Positions 7,801 through 16,062 of a stretch of DNA of 64,000 bases are shown here, piece after piece. The translations under genes were made by a program, and so were the position numbers. The DNA comes from G965267605 sp965267605 (lineage in GTDB: Bacteria; Bacteroidota; Bacteroidia; Flavobacteriales_E; Vicingaceae). Location of the stretch: the NCBI GenBank assembly GCA_965267605.1, contig OZ254088.1, positions 1,302,001 through 1,366,000 of the forward strand, in the 5' to 3' direction. The notes beneath the pieces are model-generated. The model was not told the origin of the DNA. It searched no databases and saw nothing but the letters and a program-made list of their open reading frames with translations. The first letter of the stretch is position 1; each line of letters begins with the position of its first letter.

Positions 7801-8196
7801 TTAATTAACAAACTCCATTAACCAGATGATGGCCTCCTCTTCCTTTGCGAAGATCTTGTAAGGATGTTTAGGCGGATTGAACTTCAGGTAGAATCTGGTC
7901 ATGATCCTAGTTGGAAGATTCTTAACTACAATTCCATCTGCAAGGCTCAGGTCGTAATTAGAAAGTTCATGTTCCCTGGCCTCTTTAGTGATATCATTTC
8001 GGGAACCAGTAAGTACAAGTACTGCGCATTTCCGCCCACCCGTAAGCCTCTGAATGCATGCCGCCATGTCTTCGATGTCTTGAACCTGAAGAAGCACGTC
8101 ATCCATGAAGTCCATGATCACAACACCCTCCCTGGTGTAGGCCATCTTGCAACAGCGCAACTCTTCTTGCTTGGTAACGGTTAGCTTAACACTCAT
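7801..8196 (-). CDS. STAS/SpoIIAA-like hypothetical protein
   Basis: 131 aa, soluble, no signal peptide. Alternating strands and helices with a hydrophobic central strand (CAVLVLTGSRNDITKEA) followed by a helix and a C-terminal FAKEEEAIIWLMEF fit the SpoIIAA/STAS-like fold common in Bacteroidota proteins of this size; this is an inference from pattern. No catalytic residues can be named. It lies directly upstream of the FAD oxidoreductase on the same strand. Confidence 0.7.
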   Translation of the reverse strand: MSVKLTVTKQEELRCCKMAYTREGVVIMDFMDDVLLQVQDIEDMAACIQRLTGGRKCAVLVLTGSRNDITKEAREHELSNYDLSLADGIVVKNLPTRIMTRFYLKFNPPKHPYKIFAKEEEAIIWLMEFVN

Positions 8197-8499
8197 GGCA
8201 GACGCACTAATATATGCTCAAGTGTTGCATGTTACAAGCGATCCAGAAGATAGCACACCGTATTTCAGCCAACAAGACGTCTAGCTATTTGTAAGTCAAG
8301 AAGATGGGTGTTGAAAAGTGAGTAGATGAGGTTAGAGAAAGGGGTTGGCAATCACGGATAGAAGGAAACAAACCAAAAACTGAACTAAACCTCCCGAGAC
8401 AGATCGCCTCCCCCATTACCTCAAAATATACTCTCAATATCAAAATTATGAATTACCGTCCGTGAAACATATTGATCGTCAACATTTTCGACAAGCGAT
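8197..8499. other. Intergenic region without recognisable gene
   Basis: About 300 nt between the STAS-like gene and the terminator of the T9SS cargo gene. It contains no frame with convincing coding character and no RNA gene that I recognise. It must hold the promoter of the STAS-like gene near 8200-8260, but no clear TAnnTTTG box is visible. Confidence 0.5.
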
Positions 8500-8526
8500 A
8501 AAAAAAGTCCCGCTAACGCGGGACTT
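8500..8526 (-). terminator. Intrinsic terminator of the T9SS cargo gene
   Basis: Hairpin GTCCCGC-TAAC-GCGGGAC (8507-8524), extended by two A-T pairs, with a run of A on the plus strand (8500-8506) that is the U-tract in the minus-strand RNA. It lies 6 nt beyond the stop codon at 8533. Confidence 0.9.
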
Positions 8527-8532
8527 CTGTCG

Positions 8533-10362
8533 TTATTTTATGAAGGACTTAAAGGTCCATTGCTTCTCATCAGAGACAATTCGTATCAAATACACGCCAG
8601 TAGCGGGCTTTCCAACAAAGCCAATGTACTGCCTTCCTTCACTCAGTGCTACCTGACTTTCCAGAATAGCTCTTCCCTGCATATCGATCAATTGAAGGTC
8701 AACTTGCTGACCATTGAATCCGTTTGCGAAAACGTATAACCCATATCCATCGGTAGAGGCGGATAATTTAACAGCATTACCATCTGCTATACCCGCTGGC
8801 CAACAAGTGTCAACTGTAAGCTGAATCGATGTAGAGTCGGAGTGGCACAGGTTACTTGCCACCAGTGAGATAGTCTTAAGACCTGGAGTGCTATACGTTG
8901 CCTGTGGACTTGACTGTGTAGACGCAGGCACTGAAGACCCTGGAATATACCACTGGAAAGCGGTTGCATTTGTACTTCCCGAAGAACCAAAAGTTACAGG
9001 AGCGTTCATGCAAATATTGGTTGTTGGATTACTGATTGCATTCGCAGTGACCGAGCCAGGCACTGTAACGGTTACACTGTCCTGATTGGTACAACCGTTG
9101 GTTCCTGTTCCGGTAGCAACGAAAGTGGTGGTTCCACTGATAACTGCGGCCTGTGCCGCTCCGGAATTACCATTGATTGACCCTCCGGCCCATGTGTAAC
9201 TCACCCCACCTGAAGCATTCAAACTGGCAGTTTGACCATTGCACAATGTGTCCGCACTTGTAGTTACATTAATGGTTGGTAGTGTAAGTACCGTGATCTG
9301 TCCAAGGTGTGAATTGTACATACCACATTGGTTATACGCTCTAAACTGATACCAATATATACCCGGCACATTATAGGATGGTGACGGGGTGGATGATGTA
9401 CTCGTTGTGGGCGACCCACCATTGAATGTCCATTGGTAACTCACAACGTTAGTGGTATTGTTAGAAGTATAGCTCACCGACTGGTTAGCACAGATCGTAT
9501 CTGTCAAAGGACTTGGACTTGCGCTAATTGGGAATTGAGTAACACCAACTCTTGTAAAGCCATTTACCCAAAGTGGGTTTCCGCTTGACGATTCAGTAAA
9601 GATGTTCTTTACCTCTGTCCAGTTGTTCGTTACGTTCGTCCACAATGTGTTTGTTCTGCCTGGCAAATTGAACAGATTGTGTGTCCACGCGGTGGCCAGT
9701 GTATCGGGAGTTAACGTATCGCACTCCGTTCCCACAAAGAATGTAGGATTCCCATTAATGGATACAGGGCTGTTGAACGAAATCGTAACCCTTACTGCTC
9801 CATTGTAATTGATGATCCAATCGTTGATGGTCTTATAAGGAATATTGTATGAAGCCCATACCGTTCCTGGTGCTCCTCCTGTTCCATTGTTATCCCAAAG
9901 GGTAACCTTAAATGTGTTAGAAGGATTAGAATATCCGGCATCAGTAAACGTCATCTCAACATTCTGAATCCAGGTTGAAGACGTGGTATTGGTGAAAAAC
10001 TCCGCCCACTTGGGTTGTTTGTTGGTAAACGAGAATGTTCCGCCAAGGAAGCCCAGTGTGCCGAAATTCCAGGTAGTAAGAACGGTGTCTGAAACCGGGT
10101 TGATGTGTGTTAGTGTATCACAACCATTGGCAGCCACGTTGTTTGCTCCCGGATCAAAAGGGTTATTTAGTGGCTTAGGCTTGTGTTTCCCCTTCTTCAG
10201 GAACAAAGACTGTACAGGCTTGGTTTCCTTTACAACCGTCATCACCGCATCTGGTTGTCCAGGAATTGCCGATTTGATAGTAACAGAAGTGGGAACTTCT
10301 TGTTGTGCCTGAACGCTGATCATCAAGATGGATACGCAGGCAAGTAGTAGAGATTTTCTCAT
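8533..10362 (-). CDS. Secreted T9SS type A cargo protein with PKD/Ig-like domains
   Basis: 609 aa. Signal peptide at residues 1-19 (ends SVQAQ). The middle holds beta-sandwich modules: a PKD-like domain around 300-360 (VVSYQWTFNGGSPTTST, IYWYQFRAYNQCG) and a second around 460-515 (ATAFQWYIPG, GLKTISLVASNLC), with low-complexity Thr/Ser linkers. The last 80 residues (QLIDMQGRAILE, GVYLIRIVSDEKQWTFKSFI) are a T9SS type A sorting domain, which directs export by the type IX system and surface attachment or release. No enzyme domain was seen; an adhesive or structural role is likely. It has its own promoter box and terminator, so it is monocistronic. Confidence 0.88.
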   Translation of the reverse strand: MRKSLLLACVSILMISVQAQQEVPTSVTIKSAIPGQPDAVMTVVKETKPVQSLFLKKGKHKPKPLNNPFDPGANNVAANGCDTLTHINPVSDTVLTTWNFGTLGFLGGTFSFTNKQPKWAEFFTNTTSSTWIQNVEMTFTDAGYSNPSNTFKVTLWDNNGTGGAPGTVWASYNIPYKTINDWIINYNGAVRVTISFNSPVSINGNPTFFVGTECDTLTPDTLATAWTHNLFNLPGRTNTLWTNVTNNWTEVKNIFTESSSGNPLWVNGFTRVGVTQFPISASPSPLTDTICANQSVSYTSNNTTNVVSYQWTFNGGSPTTSTSSTPSPSYNVPGIYWYQFRAYNQCGMYNSHLGQITVLTLPTINVTTSADTLCNGQTASLNASGGVSYTWAGGSINGNSGAAQAAVISGTTTFVATGTGTNGCTNQDSVTVTVPGSVTANAISNPTTNICMNAPVTFGSSGSTNATAFQWYIPGSSVPASTQSSPQATYSTPGLKTISLVASNLCHSDSTSIQLTVDTCWPAGIADGNAVKLSASTDGYGLYVFANGFNGQQVDLQLIDMQGRAILESQVALSEGRQYIGFVGKPATGVYLIRIVSDEKQWTFKSFIK

Positions 10363-10385
10363 AGGTAAACAGGTTAGTTTGGCCC

Positions 10386-10393
10386 CAAAATTA
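10386..10393 (-). promoter_or_regulatory. Bacteroidota -7 box TAATTTTG of the T9SS cargo gene
   Basis: On the minus strand TAATTTTG matches TAnnTTTG perfectly and lies 23 nt before the ATG at 10362. The -33 region is T-rich without a clear TTG. Confidence 0.55.
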
Positions 10394-10455
10394 TATTTGG
10401 TTTTGCTAAAAACCTTACCTAATTAAAACTCAGTAGATTATTCTGTTAGAGGTAA

Positions 10456-11307
10456 TTACGGAAAAACGGAATTGGTCATCGACATGCATTTCGCAAGCGC
10501 ATCTTCGTTTAGACCTAAATCAACCCCGTTAGCCTGAAAATAGGAGATCACGTTTTCGGTAGGCATATTTCCCACCAAATCGTCATCAGCCATAGGGCAT
10601 CCACCAAATCCTTTCAAGGCCCCATCGAACCTTGTACACCCATTGATATATGCTGCATGCACCTTCTCCTCCCACGTATCTGATGTAGTATGCAAATGTG
10701 CACCGAACTCAACTGAAGAGAATTCAGGTATGAGGTGCGAAAAGAGGTAGCTAATGTTCTCTGGATTGCTAACGCCAATGGTATCAGACAAGGCAATGGT
10801 CTTCACATCGATCTTCACCAACTCCTCTACCCACTGCATTACAATCTCGTGATTCCATGGCTCACCGTAGGGGTTGCCAAAACCCATAGACAGATAAGCA
10901 ACCAATGATTTGTTGTTAGAATGGCAGATATCCTGAATGGCCTTCAACCTCTCCAGGCTCTCTTCTATGGAAGAATTGGTATTTCTCTTTTGAAATTGCT
11001 GCGAAATGGAGAACGGAAATCCTAAATACTTAATCGCCTTGTATTCGCATGCGTGATTAGCTCCACGCACATTCGCAATGATGGCCAAAAGCCTGGTAGG
11101 ACTCTCCTCAGCTCTGATGCGTTCTATTACCTCTGGAGTGTCCCTCAACTGAGGAATGACCTTGGGAGAAACGAAACTTCCAAAATCGAGCGTGTCAAAT
11201 CCCACCTCCAGCAAAGCATTGATATAGGCAATCTTGGTTTCGGTATCAATGAACTGATCGATACCCTGCATTGCATCTCTTGGACATTCTACAAGCTTGA
11301 CGGACAT
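10456..11307 (-). CDS. Hydroxymethylglutaryl-CoA lyase
   Basis: 283 aa TIM-barrel enzyme that splits HMG-CoA into acetyl-CoA and acetoacetate, the last step of leucine breakdown. The first motif reads LVECPRDAMQG, where Arg and Asp are the conserved catalytic pair; most homologues have VGPRDGLQ at this place. Metal ligands are the HLH pair (His204, His206), and the catalytic loop is GFGGCPMA with Cys237. DTIGVSNP is also family-specific. It is slightly short, as typical for Bacteroidota. It starts 12 nt after the pyrD stop codon on the same strand. Confidence 0.93.
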   Translation of the reverse strand: MSVKLVECPRDAMQGIDQFIDTETKIAYINALLEVGFDTLDFGSFVSPKVIPQLRDTPEVIERIRAEESPTRLLAIIANVRGANHACEYKAIKYLGFPFSISQQFQKRNTNSSIEESLERLKAIQDICHSNNKSLVAYLSMGFGNPYGEPWNHEIVMQWVEELVKIDVKTIALSDTIGVSNPENISYLFSHLIPEFSSVEFGAHLHTTSDTWEEKVHAAYINGCTRFDGALKGFGGCPMADDDLVGNMPTENVISYFQANGVDLGLNEDALAKCMSMTNSVFP

Positions 11308-11319
11308 GCTTAAATATAG

Positions 11320-12348
11320 CTATTTCTTGACCAGACTTTGTGCAATGCGCGACACCAGACCCGGTCCTTCATAGATCAAGCCTGTATATACCTGAACAAG
11401 ATCAGCGCCCGCTTCCAGTTTCTCTTTGGCGTCTTCAGGACCGTGAATGCCCCCTACACCAATGATGGCCATATCTGTACCAGCCTTTTCCCTTAGGAGC
11501 CGGATCACCTCTGTGGATCTTTGAGTTACAGGTCTTCCACTCAATCCACCATTCCCAATCTTTTCAATTTCAGCATCGCTCGTTTTCAAGCCACTTCTAT
11601 CAATCGTGGTATTCGTGGCAATTACACCCTCAACACCCTGTTCCTTCACTACAGTAACGATGTCGTGGATCTGATCATCCGTAAGGTCCGGAGCGATTTT
11701 CAGAAATACAGGTTTACGCGTCTTCCCATTCATGGATCGAATGACTGTATCCAGAATCTTAGCGAGCTCATCCTTCCCTTGCAATTCTCGTAGACCTGGA
11801 GTATTTGGGGAACTTACATTGACTACGAAATAATCAATGTGTTCATAAAGTGCTTCTGCACACTTTCTATAATCCATATAGGCCTCCTCATTGGGCGTAA
11901 CTTTGTTCTTACCTATGTTACCACCAATGATGAGCCCATTCTTTTTAAACCTTGATAATCGCGCTGCCGCAGCATGGACACCATCGTTGTTGAAGCCCAT
12001 TCTATTGATCAAAGCATGGTCCTGTTTCAACCGAAACAACCTTGGTTTATCGTTACCCGGTTGAGATAATGGTGTTACCGTTCCAATTTCAATGAATCCA
12101 AATCCCAACACAGACATTCTATTCAAGAACTTTGCGTCTTTATCGAAGCCAGCAGCAAGACCAATGGGATTCTTGAATTTGATACCTGCAACTTCGCACT
12201 CCAGATCAGGATGTGCGTAAGTGAATGCCTTTCGGAAAAGCCATTTAACGCCAGGAATAATGAATAGAAAAGCTAAAGAGCCGGTAGTAAAGTAATGAGC
12301 CCTTTCAGCGGAAAGTAGAAATAAGAACGGCTTAACTAGTGGGTACAT
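11320..12348 (-). CDS. pyrD: Quinone-dependent dihydroorotate dehydrogenase (class 2)
   Basis: 342 aa from the ATG at 12348; a TTG two codons earlier is less likely. Oxidises dihydroorotate to orotate in pyrimidine synthesis, passing electrons to quinone at the membrane. Seen: an N-terminal hydrophobic amphipathic segment typical of class 2, FMN-site motifs LAAGFDKDAKFLN and NRMGFNNDG, the catalytic-loop VNVSSPNTPGLRELQ (Ser near 180, which class 2 uses as base), and C-terminal GVGGIHGPEDA and QVYTGLIYEGP. A TAttTTTG box lies 14 nt before the ATG. Confidence 0.97.
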   Translation of the reverse strand: MYPLVKPFLFLLSAERAHYFTTGSLAFLFIIPGVKWLFRKAFTYAHPDLECEVAGIKFKNPIGLAAGFDKDAKFLNRMSVLGFGFIEIGTVTPLSQPGNDKPRLFRLKQDHALINRMGFNNDGVHAAAARLSRFKKNGLIIGGNIGKNKVTPNEEAYMDYRKCAEALYEHIDYFVVNVSSPNTPGLRELQGKDELAKILDTVIRSMNGKTRKPVFLKIAPDLTDDQIHDIVTVVKEQGVEGVIATNTTIDRSGLKTSDAEIEKIGNGGLSGRPVTQRSTEVIRLLREKAGTDMAIIGVGGIHGPEDAKEKLEAGADLVQVYTGLIYEGPGLVSRIAQSLVKK

Positions 12349-12362
12349 GCGCAACGGTTAGC

Positions 12363-12370
12363 CAAAAATA
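12363..12370 (-). promoter_or_regulatory. Bacteroidota -7 box TATTTTTG of pyrD
   Basis: Minus-strand TATTTTTG, a perfect TAnnTTTG match, 14 nt before the ATG of pyrD at 12348. Confidence 0.55.
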
Positions 12371-12408
12371 ACTTTTCAGCTACAAACGTCACCAACCCAG
12401 ATGCAGAA

Positions 12409-12537
12409 TTACATCCTACCCATTGGGGTCTTGACGCCTCGTTTACCATCACATTTTCTGTTCGATGCGCAACCAGTGGCTACAATTGAAGCTAGAAATA
12501 TCAGGGTAATCGCAACTAGTGCTGTCTTGGTTTTCAT
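12409..12537 (-). CDS. 42-residue lipoprotein
   Basis: Small gene found by reading the gap upstream of pyrD. From the ATG at 12537 the peptide is MKTKTALVAITLIFLASIVA, then TGCASNRKCDGKRGVKTPMGRM and a TAA stop. It has a clean lipoprotein signal (lipobox ATGC, Cys23), leaving only 20 mature residues, rich in Lys/Arg with a second Cys (Cys29). Bacteroidota genomes often carry tiny lipoproteins of this shape, so I think it is real. Function unknown. It is on the same strand as pyrD but separated by 60 nt. Confidence 0.6.
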   Translation of the reverse strand: MKTKTALVAITLIFLASIVATGCASNRKCDGKRGVKTPMGRM

Positions 12538-12718
12538 AGTCGTTGTTTTCAAACTCAGTACTTAAGGGCAAGTATACGCCTAATTCCACACGCACTTATG
12601 GAAAAAATGAAATTACGTGTTAAACCATTGTGAGTGCAGATGATACTAGAAACGTTGTGCCGTGTAAAATGTTACAACCTATGTCATAGGCTCAGAGGGA
12701 ATCACGCACACCAAAGCA

Positions 12719-12776
12719 AAAAAGAAGCGGGTACCGGCAGAGTAAATTCAGTTCAATCTACTGCCAGTCCCGCTTT
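12719..12776 (-). terminator. Intrinsic terminator of the 127-aa exported protein gene
   Basis: Outer stem AAGCGGG (12725-12731) with CCCGCTT (12769-12775) and inner stem GGCAG (12736-12740) with CTGCC (12761-12765). The plus-strand A-run before it (about 12718-12723) becomes the U-tract of the minus-strand RNA. It follows the stop codon at 12800 by about 25 nt. Confidence 0.75.
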
Positions 12777-12799
12777 CTTATGTAGTGTAAACCCTAGTC

Positions 12800-13183
12800 T
12801 TACTGTTTGAGATAGATATCTACCCCCTTCCAATCTCCTTTATGATCAAAGTACATGAGCCAGTAGCCTAGCTCTTCGTGATTTGAAGATTTGGTAACCC
12901 CAATTTTTTGAATGCCTTCATCTCCTGATACGGTTTTCAGATAGTAGACATCATCTAACACCTTATCATTATTAACATCTTCCTGGGCAATGGTTACATT
13001 TTCATACTTCAGGGTTTTCGTAGTATGATTCGGCATATGTAAATCCAAAGCGAGTGTACTGGTGCCATGATCGTAGGCAAACGAACTCTTATTGGTACAG
13101 GTATACAAATCGGTCTGAAATCCTGTTTGAGCCATAACGCCCGCTGCTATCAGTAAGAGTAAAGGAGCAATAATTCTTTTCAT
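12800..13183 (-). CDS. Exported hypothetical protein, 127 aa
   Basis: Signal peptide MKRIIAPLLLLIAAGVMAQ, cleavage expected after Ala-Gln, no lipobox, so a periplasmic or secreted protein. The mature part of about 108 residues is beta-strand rich with several Asp/Asn turns (TIAQEDVNNDKVLDDVYYLK), one of which resembles a calcium-binding D-x-N-x-D turn. I do not recognise the family. Single gene with its own terminator. Confidence 0.7.
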   Translation of the reverse strand: MKRIIAPLLLLIAAGVMAQTGFQTDLYTCTNKSSFAYDHGTSTLALDLHMPNHTTKTLKYENVTIAQEDVNNDKVLDDVYYLKTVSGDEGIQKIGVTKSSNHEELGYWLMYFDHKGDWKGVDIYLKQ

Positions 13184-13272
13184 ATCAACTGTTTTGTTGA
13201 CTCAAGAATACTGCAGCTACTTCTTTATTCTAATAGCGAACTTCCCACCGATGCACTTCTATTTCCCAATGA

Positions 13273-14019
13273 TCAATAATGTCGCAATTGGTGTTGCTTT
13301 ACTTCCCGATCCAAAGCCCTGGCCTTGCCGTCTGTTAAGGTATCCAGCAGCTGCCAAAAGCCGGGGCCATGGTTCTTTTCTTTTGTATGTGCAAGCTCGT
13401 GCAACAGGACGTAATCGATCAAATGATCTGGCAATCTCATCAGGTGAAGACTCAGCGATATATTGTTCTGATGACTACAACTACCCCATCGTGACCGGGT
13501 ATTGCGTATGGTAACCTTGTTATAGATCAGCCTGAATCGATCTGCAAGCAAGGCAAGCCTCCCAGGAAGGTAGTCCTTCGCTTCAAATCGAAGTATTTCT
13601 TCATAGGTCTCTTTGCAATAGGTTTGTCCCTGATCACTTGCAAGGTGTTGAGCGCCCATTGTTATATAGGTCTTATCTCCTCTTCTCTTTCTAGTGGGTA
13701 TTTGCACATGGCCTTGCTGAATGATCAAAGTTTGCGACCTGATCTGATAAGGACGATCGAATTCGAAGGACATGGTGTTGCTTTCAATTACAGCATGTTC
13801 CTTCAACTTATTCTGAATCCACTTGCGCTTAAGGGTAGCAAATTCAATACCCTGCTTGTATGTGCAATACCAGGGCAGCTTTACCACGGGGGTTTTGAAG
13901 GGCTTCAGCTGAATTGATATGGTCTTTCTGCGCATGCGTTGAATCCGCACCTCTCCAATTCCCTCGATATGAACTACCTGTTCTCCCATACCCGAAACTA
14001 GCAACTTTGTAGGATTCAT
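13273..14019 (-). CDS. YgjP-type zinc metallopeptidase (SprT/DUF45-like)
   Basis: 248 aa cytosolic protein. The C-terminal half carries the family signature: NTRSRWGSCSHQNNISLSLH, then LPDHLIDYVLLHELAHTKEK with the zinc-binding HELAH, then NHGPGFWQLL, whose His is the third ligand. The N-terminal half is the beta-rich RIQRMRRKTISIQLKP domain with the conserved Arg-rich start. Homologues include UTP pyrophosphatase-associated YgjP, whose substrate is not settled. It is divergent from the DtxR gene; only 56 nt separate the start codons, and the candidate metal-regulator operator lies 2 bp from this gene's ATG, so it may be co-regulated. Confidence 0.88.
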   Translation of the reverse strand: MNPTKLLVSGMGEQVVHIEGIGEVRIQRMRRKTISIQLKPFKTPVVKLPWYCTYKQGIEFATLKRKWIQNKLKEHAVIESNTMSFEFDRPYQIRSQTLIIQQGHVQIPTRKRRGDKTYITMGAQHLASDQGQTYCKETYEEILRFEAKDYLPGRLALLADRFRLIYNKVTIRNTRSRWGSCSHQNNISLSLHLMRLPDHLIDYVLLHELAHTKEKNHGPGFWQLLDTLTDGKARALDREVKQHQLRHY

Positions 14020-14020
14020 T

Positions 14021-14036
14021 TTTAGGTATGTCTAAA
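14021..14036. promoter_or_regulatory. Candidate DtxR/MntR-type operator
   Basis: TTTAGGTATGTCTAAA is a near-perfect inverted repeat (TTTAG/CTAAA with matching flanks) of the size and TTAGG-containing half-site expected for DtxR/MntR-family regulators. It covers the -33 region of the regulator's promoter and abuts the divergent YgjP gene. A further half-site TTTAGG occurs at 14043-14048. Confidence 0.6.
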
Positions 14037-14063
14037 TAATTTTTTAGGCGATATCCAAAACTG

Positions 14064-14071
14064 TATATTTG
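14064..14071 (+). promoter_or_regulatory. Bacteroidota -7 box TATATTTG, 4 nt before the DtxR-family ATG
   Basis: TATATTTG, then CACC, then ATG at 14076. A perfect TAnnTTTG match whose position predicts a transcript without 5' leader. Confidence 0.65.
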
Positions 14072-14075
14072 CACC

Positions 14076-14744
14076 ATGAACTCAAGATCAGAAGAGAACT
14101 ATCTCAAGACGATTTACATGCTTTCCGACAAGGATTCTGAGCTGGTAAGCACCACCGAGCTTGCCAATTACCTGGGAATGAAGGCGGCATCTGCTACGGA
14201 TATGATGAAGAAGCTTGCCGACAAAAAGCTGGTAGACTATGTTCCATACAAGGGTGTGCAGTTAACGGCCAAAGGCAAGGAAGAGGCTTTGAGAATCATT
14301 CGTAAGCATCGGCTTTGGGAGGTCTTTCTGGTTGAGAAACTTGGTTTTGGCTGGGAGGAAGTGCATGAGGTTGCAGAGCAGTTGGAGCACATCAAATCCC
14401 CGAAACTCATAGATACACTGGATGTATTCCTCGGCACCCCAAAATTCGATCCACACGGTGATCCAATACCAGATAAGAATGGTGTAATACCTGTTCAGAT
14501 CAACAAGAGCATAGCCGATATGAACATCAATGATATTGGAGTGATCGTTGGTGTTAAGGAACACGCAAGTACTTTCCTCAATTACCTCAAAGAGAATTCT
14601 CTTACCCTGGGAAGTGAGGTAAAAGTGCTACAGCGGTACGAATTCGATCAATCATTCAAAATTGAGGTAGACCAACACGAACTATCTCTCTCCTTCCAGG
14701 TTGCTAACGCAATCCTTGTACAAAGTGAATCAGACGAGCAATGA
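14076..14744 (+). CDS. Metal-dependent transcriptional regulator, DtxR/MntR family
   Basis: 222 aa. N-terminal winged helix (SEENYLKTIYMLSDKDSE, then STTELANYLGMKAASATDMM), followed by the dimerisation/metal-binding domain (LTAKGKEEALRIIRKHRLWE, VFLVEKLGF, EVHEVAEQLEHIKSP, where Glu and His residues are typical ligands), and a C-terminal FeoA/SH3-like domain from about residue 150. This is the three-domain layout of DtxR/IdeR. It would repress metal uptake when Mn(II) or Fe(II) is abundant. The stop overlaps the start of a ZIP transporter gene (ATGA), making the pair a metal-homeostasis operon. Confidence 0.92.
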   Translation: MNSRSEENYLKTIYMLSDKDSELVSTTELANYLGMKAASATDMMKKLADKKLVDYVPYKGVQLTAKGKEEALRIIRKHRLWEVFLVEKLGFGWEEVHEVAEQLEHIKSPKLIDTLDVFLGTPKFDPHGDPIPDKNGVIPVQINKSIADMNINDIGVIVGVKEHASTFLNYLKENSLTLGSEVKVLQRYEFDQSFKIEVDQHELSLSFQVANAILVQSESDEQ

Positions 14745-15568
14745 TAGAAGCTTTCCGCACATACATCGTATCACTTGAAAACCCGGTACTTCAGGCACTG
14801 GTAGCCGGGTTGTTTACCTGGATCCTCACTGCCGCAGGCGCTTCATTGGTCTTCTTCTTTAAGACCATGCGTAGATGGCTTTTGGACGGGATGTTAGGGT
14901 TTACTGGTGGAGTGATGGTAGCAGCCAGTTACTGGTCGCTACTTGCCCCCGCTATTGAGATGAGCAAAGGAGAAGGGTTCGAGCAGGTTGTCCCGGCTGC
15001 AGTAGGATTTCTCCTGGGTGCACTGTTTCTATACGGACTCGATAAGATCATGCCTCACCTGCATATCAACTTTAAACAGGAAGAAGCGGAGGGTATCAAG
15101 ACAAACTGGCACAGAACTACACTGCTGGTATTGGCCATCACCTTGCATAACATACCGGAAGGGTTAGCTGTAGGCGTATTATTTGGAGGGGTTGCGGCTG
15201 GTTTTGAAGGTGCCACTATAGGAGGGGCGCTCGCGCTGGCCATTGGTATCGGAATTCAAAACTTCCCCGAGGGCATTGCGGTTTCGATGCCACTAAGAAG
15301 ACAAGGCGTTGGAAGGTTCAAGAGCTTCTGGTATGGGCAGCTCTCCGCTGCGGTAGAACCTGTATTTGCTGTTCTGGGCGCATGGGCGGTGCTAACGTTT
15401 CAACCTATCCTACCCTATGCCCTTGCGTTTGCTGCTGGAGCCATGATCTACGTGGTAATTGAAGAGGTGGTGCCTGAAACACAAAGAGACCGCTTTACGG
15501 ACATTGCTACCATAGGATTCATTATGGGCTTCCTTGTAATGATGAGTCTGGACGTTGCTCTGGGCTAA
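14741..15568 (+). CDS. ZIP family divalent metal transporter (GufA/ZupT-like)
   Basis: 275 aa with about eight membrane helices. The two conserved helices carry LAITLHNIPEGLAVGV and GIGIQNFPEGIAVSMPLR, the HNxPEG and QNxPEG motifs that form the binuclear metal site of ZIP transporters, preceded by a His-containing loop (PHLHINFKQEEAEG). It moves Zn(II), Mn(II) or Fe(II) into the cytoplasm. Translational coupling to the DtxR-family regulator suggests Mn or Fe as the regulated metal, but the sequence does not decide this. Confidence 0.92.
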   Translation: MIEAFRTYIVSLENPVLQALVAGLFTWILTAAGASLVFFFKTMRRWLLDGMLGFTGGVMVAASYWSLLAPAIEMSKGEGFEQVVPAAVGFLLGALFLYGLDKIMPHLHINFKQEEAEGIKTNWHRTTLLVLAITLHNIPEGLAVGVLFGGVAAGFEGATIGGALALAIGIGIQNFPEGIAVSMPLRRQGVGRFKSFWYGQLSAAVEPVFAVLGAWAVLTFQPILPYALAFAAGAMIYVVIEEVVPETQRDRFTDIATIGFIMGFLVMMSLDVALG

Positions 15569-15612
15569 GAACCCTTTCTATTTCCTAACTTCGCAATCCT
15601 TTGTACATAACC

Positions 15613-16062
15613 ATGTCTGACAGGATTCGCATAAAGAACAAACGCGCCTCATTCGAATATGAATTCATTGAGACGTTTACCTGTGGAATGGTTTTGAAGG
15701 GTACCGAGATCAAGAGTATCCGAAACGGAGAGGTCAACATCAATGATGCATTCTGTTTCCTCAAGAAAGGTGAACTCTGGCTAAAAAGCTGTTTCATCGC
15801 ACCTTATGAGCAGGGAAACATCAATAATCATGACCCTTACAGAGAAAGGAAGCTCCTTCTCAATGCTACCGAACTAAGGAAGATTGCCAAGAAGATCAAG
15901 GATACTGGTGTCACAATCGTCCCCACCGCTCTATTCGTAAACGATAGCGGATTGGCCAAGCTGGACATAGCGCTTGCGCGTGGTAAGAAACTCTATGACA
16001 AACGCCAATCTATCAAGGATCGAGAAGTAAAGAGGGATCTAGACCGCAAGTACAAGCTCTGA
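15613..16062 (+). CDS. smpB: SsrA-binding protein SmpB
   Basis: 149 aa from the ATG at 15613 (a TTG four codons earlier is in frame but unlikely). SmpB binds tmRNA and carries it to stalled ribosomes in trans-translation. The OB-fold core is clear: NKRASFEYEFIETFTCGMVL, GTEIKSIRNGEVNINDAF, and the C-terminal basic tail GKKLYDKRQSIKDREVKRDL, which mimics a codon-anticodon helix. Length is typical. No tmRNA gene was found in the window. The 3' end overlaps the DUF1643 gene convergently by 24 nt. Confidence 0.96.
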   Translation: MSDRIRIKNKRASFEYEFIETFTCGMVLKGTEIKSIRNGEVNINDAFCFLKKGELWLKSCFIAPYEQGNINNHDPYRERKLLLNATELRKIAKKIKDTGVTIVPTALFVNDSGLAKLDIALARGKKLYDKRQSIKDREVKRDLDRKYKL

